NCBI GenBank assembly: GCA_002685455.1
Contig: NYXF01000006.1
Coordinates: forward strand, 1-5,934
Reading direction: 5' to 3'
DNA length: 5,934 nucleotides
Source of the DNA: Porticoccus sp.
GTDB taxonomy: Bacteria > Pseudomonadota > Gammaproteobacteria > Pseudomonadales > Porticoccaceae
The notes under the pieces are model-generated. The model saw nothing but the letters and a program-made list of their open reading frames with translations, was not told the DNA's origin and searched no databases. Positions 5,550 through 5,934 of this stretch are shown here, in pieces. The position numbers and the translations under genes are program-made. Position 1 is the first letter of the stretch. Each line of letters opens with the position of its first letter.

Positions 5550-5934
5550 TAAAAAGGTCCTTTGAACCATTCTCCAGGAACGTCATGATGAATTTTTTTT
5601 TTAAATTTTGGTTTTTTAACTTTTTTATTAAAAATAGTTAAAATTTTATTCAATATATAATCGCTGTTAAAATAATAATATTTAGTTAATCCATAACTTG
5701 TAGGTTCTGGAACATCAGGGACAGTAATTCTGACTGGCTTATATTTTAATCTTTTAAAACAATTTTCATTAACTATTGTTATTATCTCAGAAGATATTGA
5801 GTTTGTTTTAAAACCAGTGTCTAAAACAATTAATCTCCCAGTTTTTTTCACAGATGTAATTATTGTATGAACGTCCAACGGCTTACAGCATACTAAATCT
5901 ATATGTTCAAAATTAATCTTTCTAAATTCTAACT
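5549..5934 (-). CDS. Thiamine-dependent E1-beta/transketolase C-terminal portion (5' end off-window)
   Basis: The frame stays open to the right edge, so only the last 127 or so residues of a larger protein are seen and the start lies beyond 5934. The TTG at 5876-5878 is an internal codon, because the reading upstream of it (INFEHIDLVCCKPLDVHTI) is the conserved strand and 'D-L-x-x-x-x-P-L-D' turn of transketolase C-terminal domains. GRLIVLDTGF, then ISSEI, then VPDVPEPTS follow in the order seen in 2-oxoacid dehydrogenase E1-beta subunits, and the chain ends in HHDVPGEWFKGPF. Family knowledge: E1-beta pairs with an E1-alpha subunit to bind thiamine diphosphate and decarboxylate a 2-oxoacid. 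The alpha subunit and the pyrimidine-binding domain would lie to the right. Its TAA overlaps the dehydrogenase ATG, so the two are co-translated. A sugar-cluster role rather than central pyruvate dehydrogenase is inferred from the neighbours. Confidence 0.85.
   Translation of the reverse strand, partial: LEFRKINFEHIDLVCCKPLDVHTIITSVKKTGRLIVLDTGFKTNSISSEIITIVNENCFKRLKYKPVRITVPDVPEPTSYGLTKYYYFNSDYILNKILTIFNKKVKKPKFKKKIHHDVPGEWFKGPF
5558..5563 (-). promoter_or_regulatory. Shine-Dalgarno site deciding the dehydrogenase start
   Basis: On the minus strand AAAGGA lies 8 nt before the ATG at 5549, inside the end of the upstream E1-beta-like gene. It is the clearest ribosome binding site in the window and supports the start at 5549 over the upstream in-frame ATG at 5570, which precedes this site. 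Confidence 0.7.

Noticed and set aside
5550..5570. ATG at 5570 as the dehydrogenase start
   Set aside because: It lies before the good Shine-Dalgarno site, overlaps the upstream gene by 22 nt, and adds residues not expected before MFEAAVL.
5876..5878. TTG as the true start of a 109-aa protein
   Set aside because: The frame is open upstream to the edge and those residues match the conserved transketolase C-terminal strand, so the gene is a fragment cut by the window.
1..5934. CRISPR array, tRNA, rRNA or insertion sequence
   Set aside because: I saw no regularly spaced repeats, no cloverleaf-like GC-containing arms and no transposase-like protein in the window.

Overview
The window is very AT-rich DNA (roughly a quarter G+C by eye) with lysine/asparagine/isoleucine-rich proteins, tiny intergenic gaps, few Shine-Dalgarno sites and TAA/TGA stops. 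That fits a streamlined marine bacterium; a SAR11/Pelagibacterales-type surface-polysaccharide variable region is my best guess. This is inference from composition and gene content, not proof of taxonomy. Every tryptophan codon I checked is TGG, so the standard bacterial code applies.

Layout. 1-425 has no intact gene: an AT-rich left edge with a long imperfect inverted repeat, then what looks like a broken minus-strand gene (99-414). 426-2507 is a minus-strand pair: a bifunctional HldE-like protein with swapped domain order, followed by a GmhA-like SIS-domain sugar-phosphate isomerase. 2508-2580 is a compact divergent promoter region with mirror-image elements. 2581-4511 is a plus-strand pair of NAD(P)-dependent sugar-nucleotide epimerase/dehydratases, overlapping by ATGA. 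A 33-bp AT-only palindromic spacer separates them from a convergent minus-strand pair: the C-terminal part of a thiamine-diphosphate enzyme E1-beta/transketolase subunit (runs off the right edge), overlapping by TAATG with a zinc-dependent medium-chain dehydrogenase.

How the genes may work together. The isomerase and the kinase/nucleotidylyltransferase are the classic enzymes for turning a ketose phosphate such as sedoheptulose 7-phosphate into an NDP-activated heptose. The two SDR enzymes would then oxidise, dehydrate or epimerise the activated sugar. The E1-beta-like protein and the zinc dehydrogenase are not part of the standard heptose pathway. They suggest extra carbon chemistry, such as transfer of a 2-carbon unit or a reduced side chain, giving an unusual surface sugar. 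No GmhB-type phosphatase, glycosyltransferase or transporter is visible here, so the pathway is incomplete within the window.
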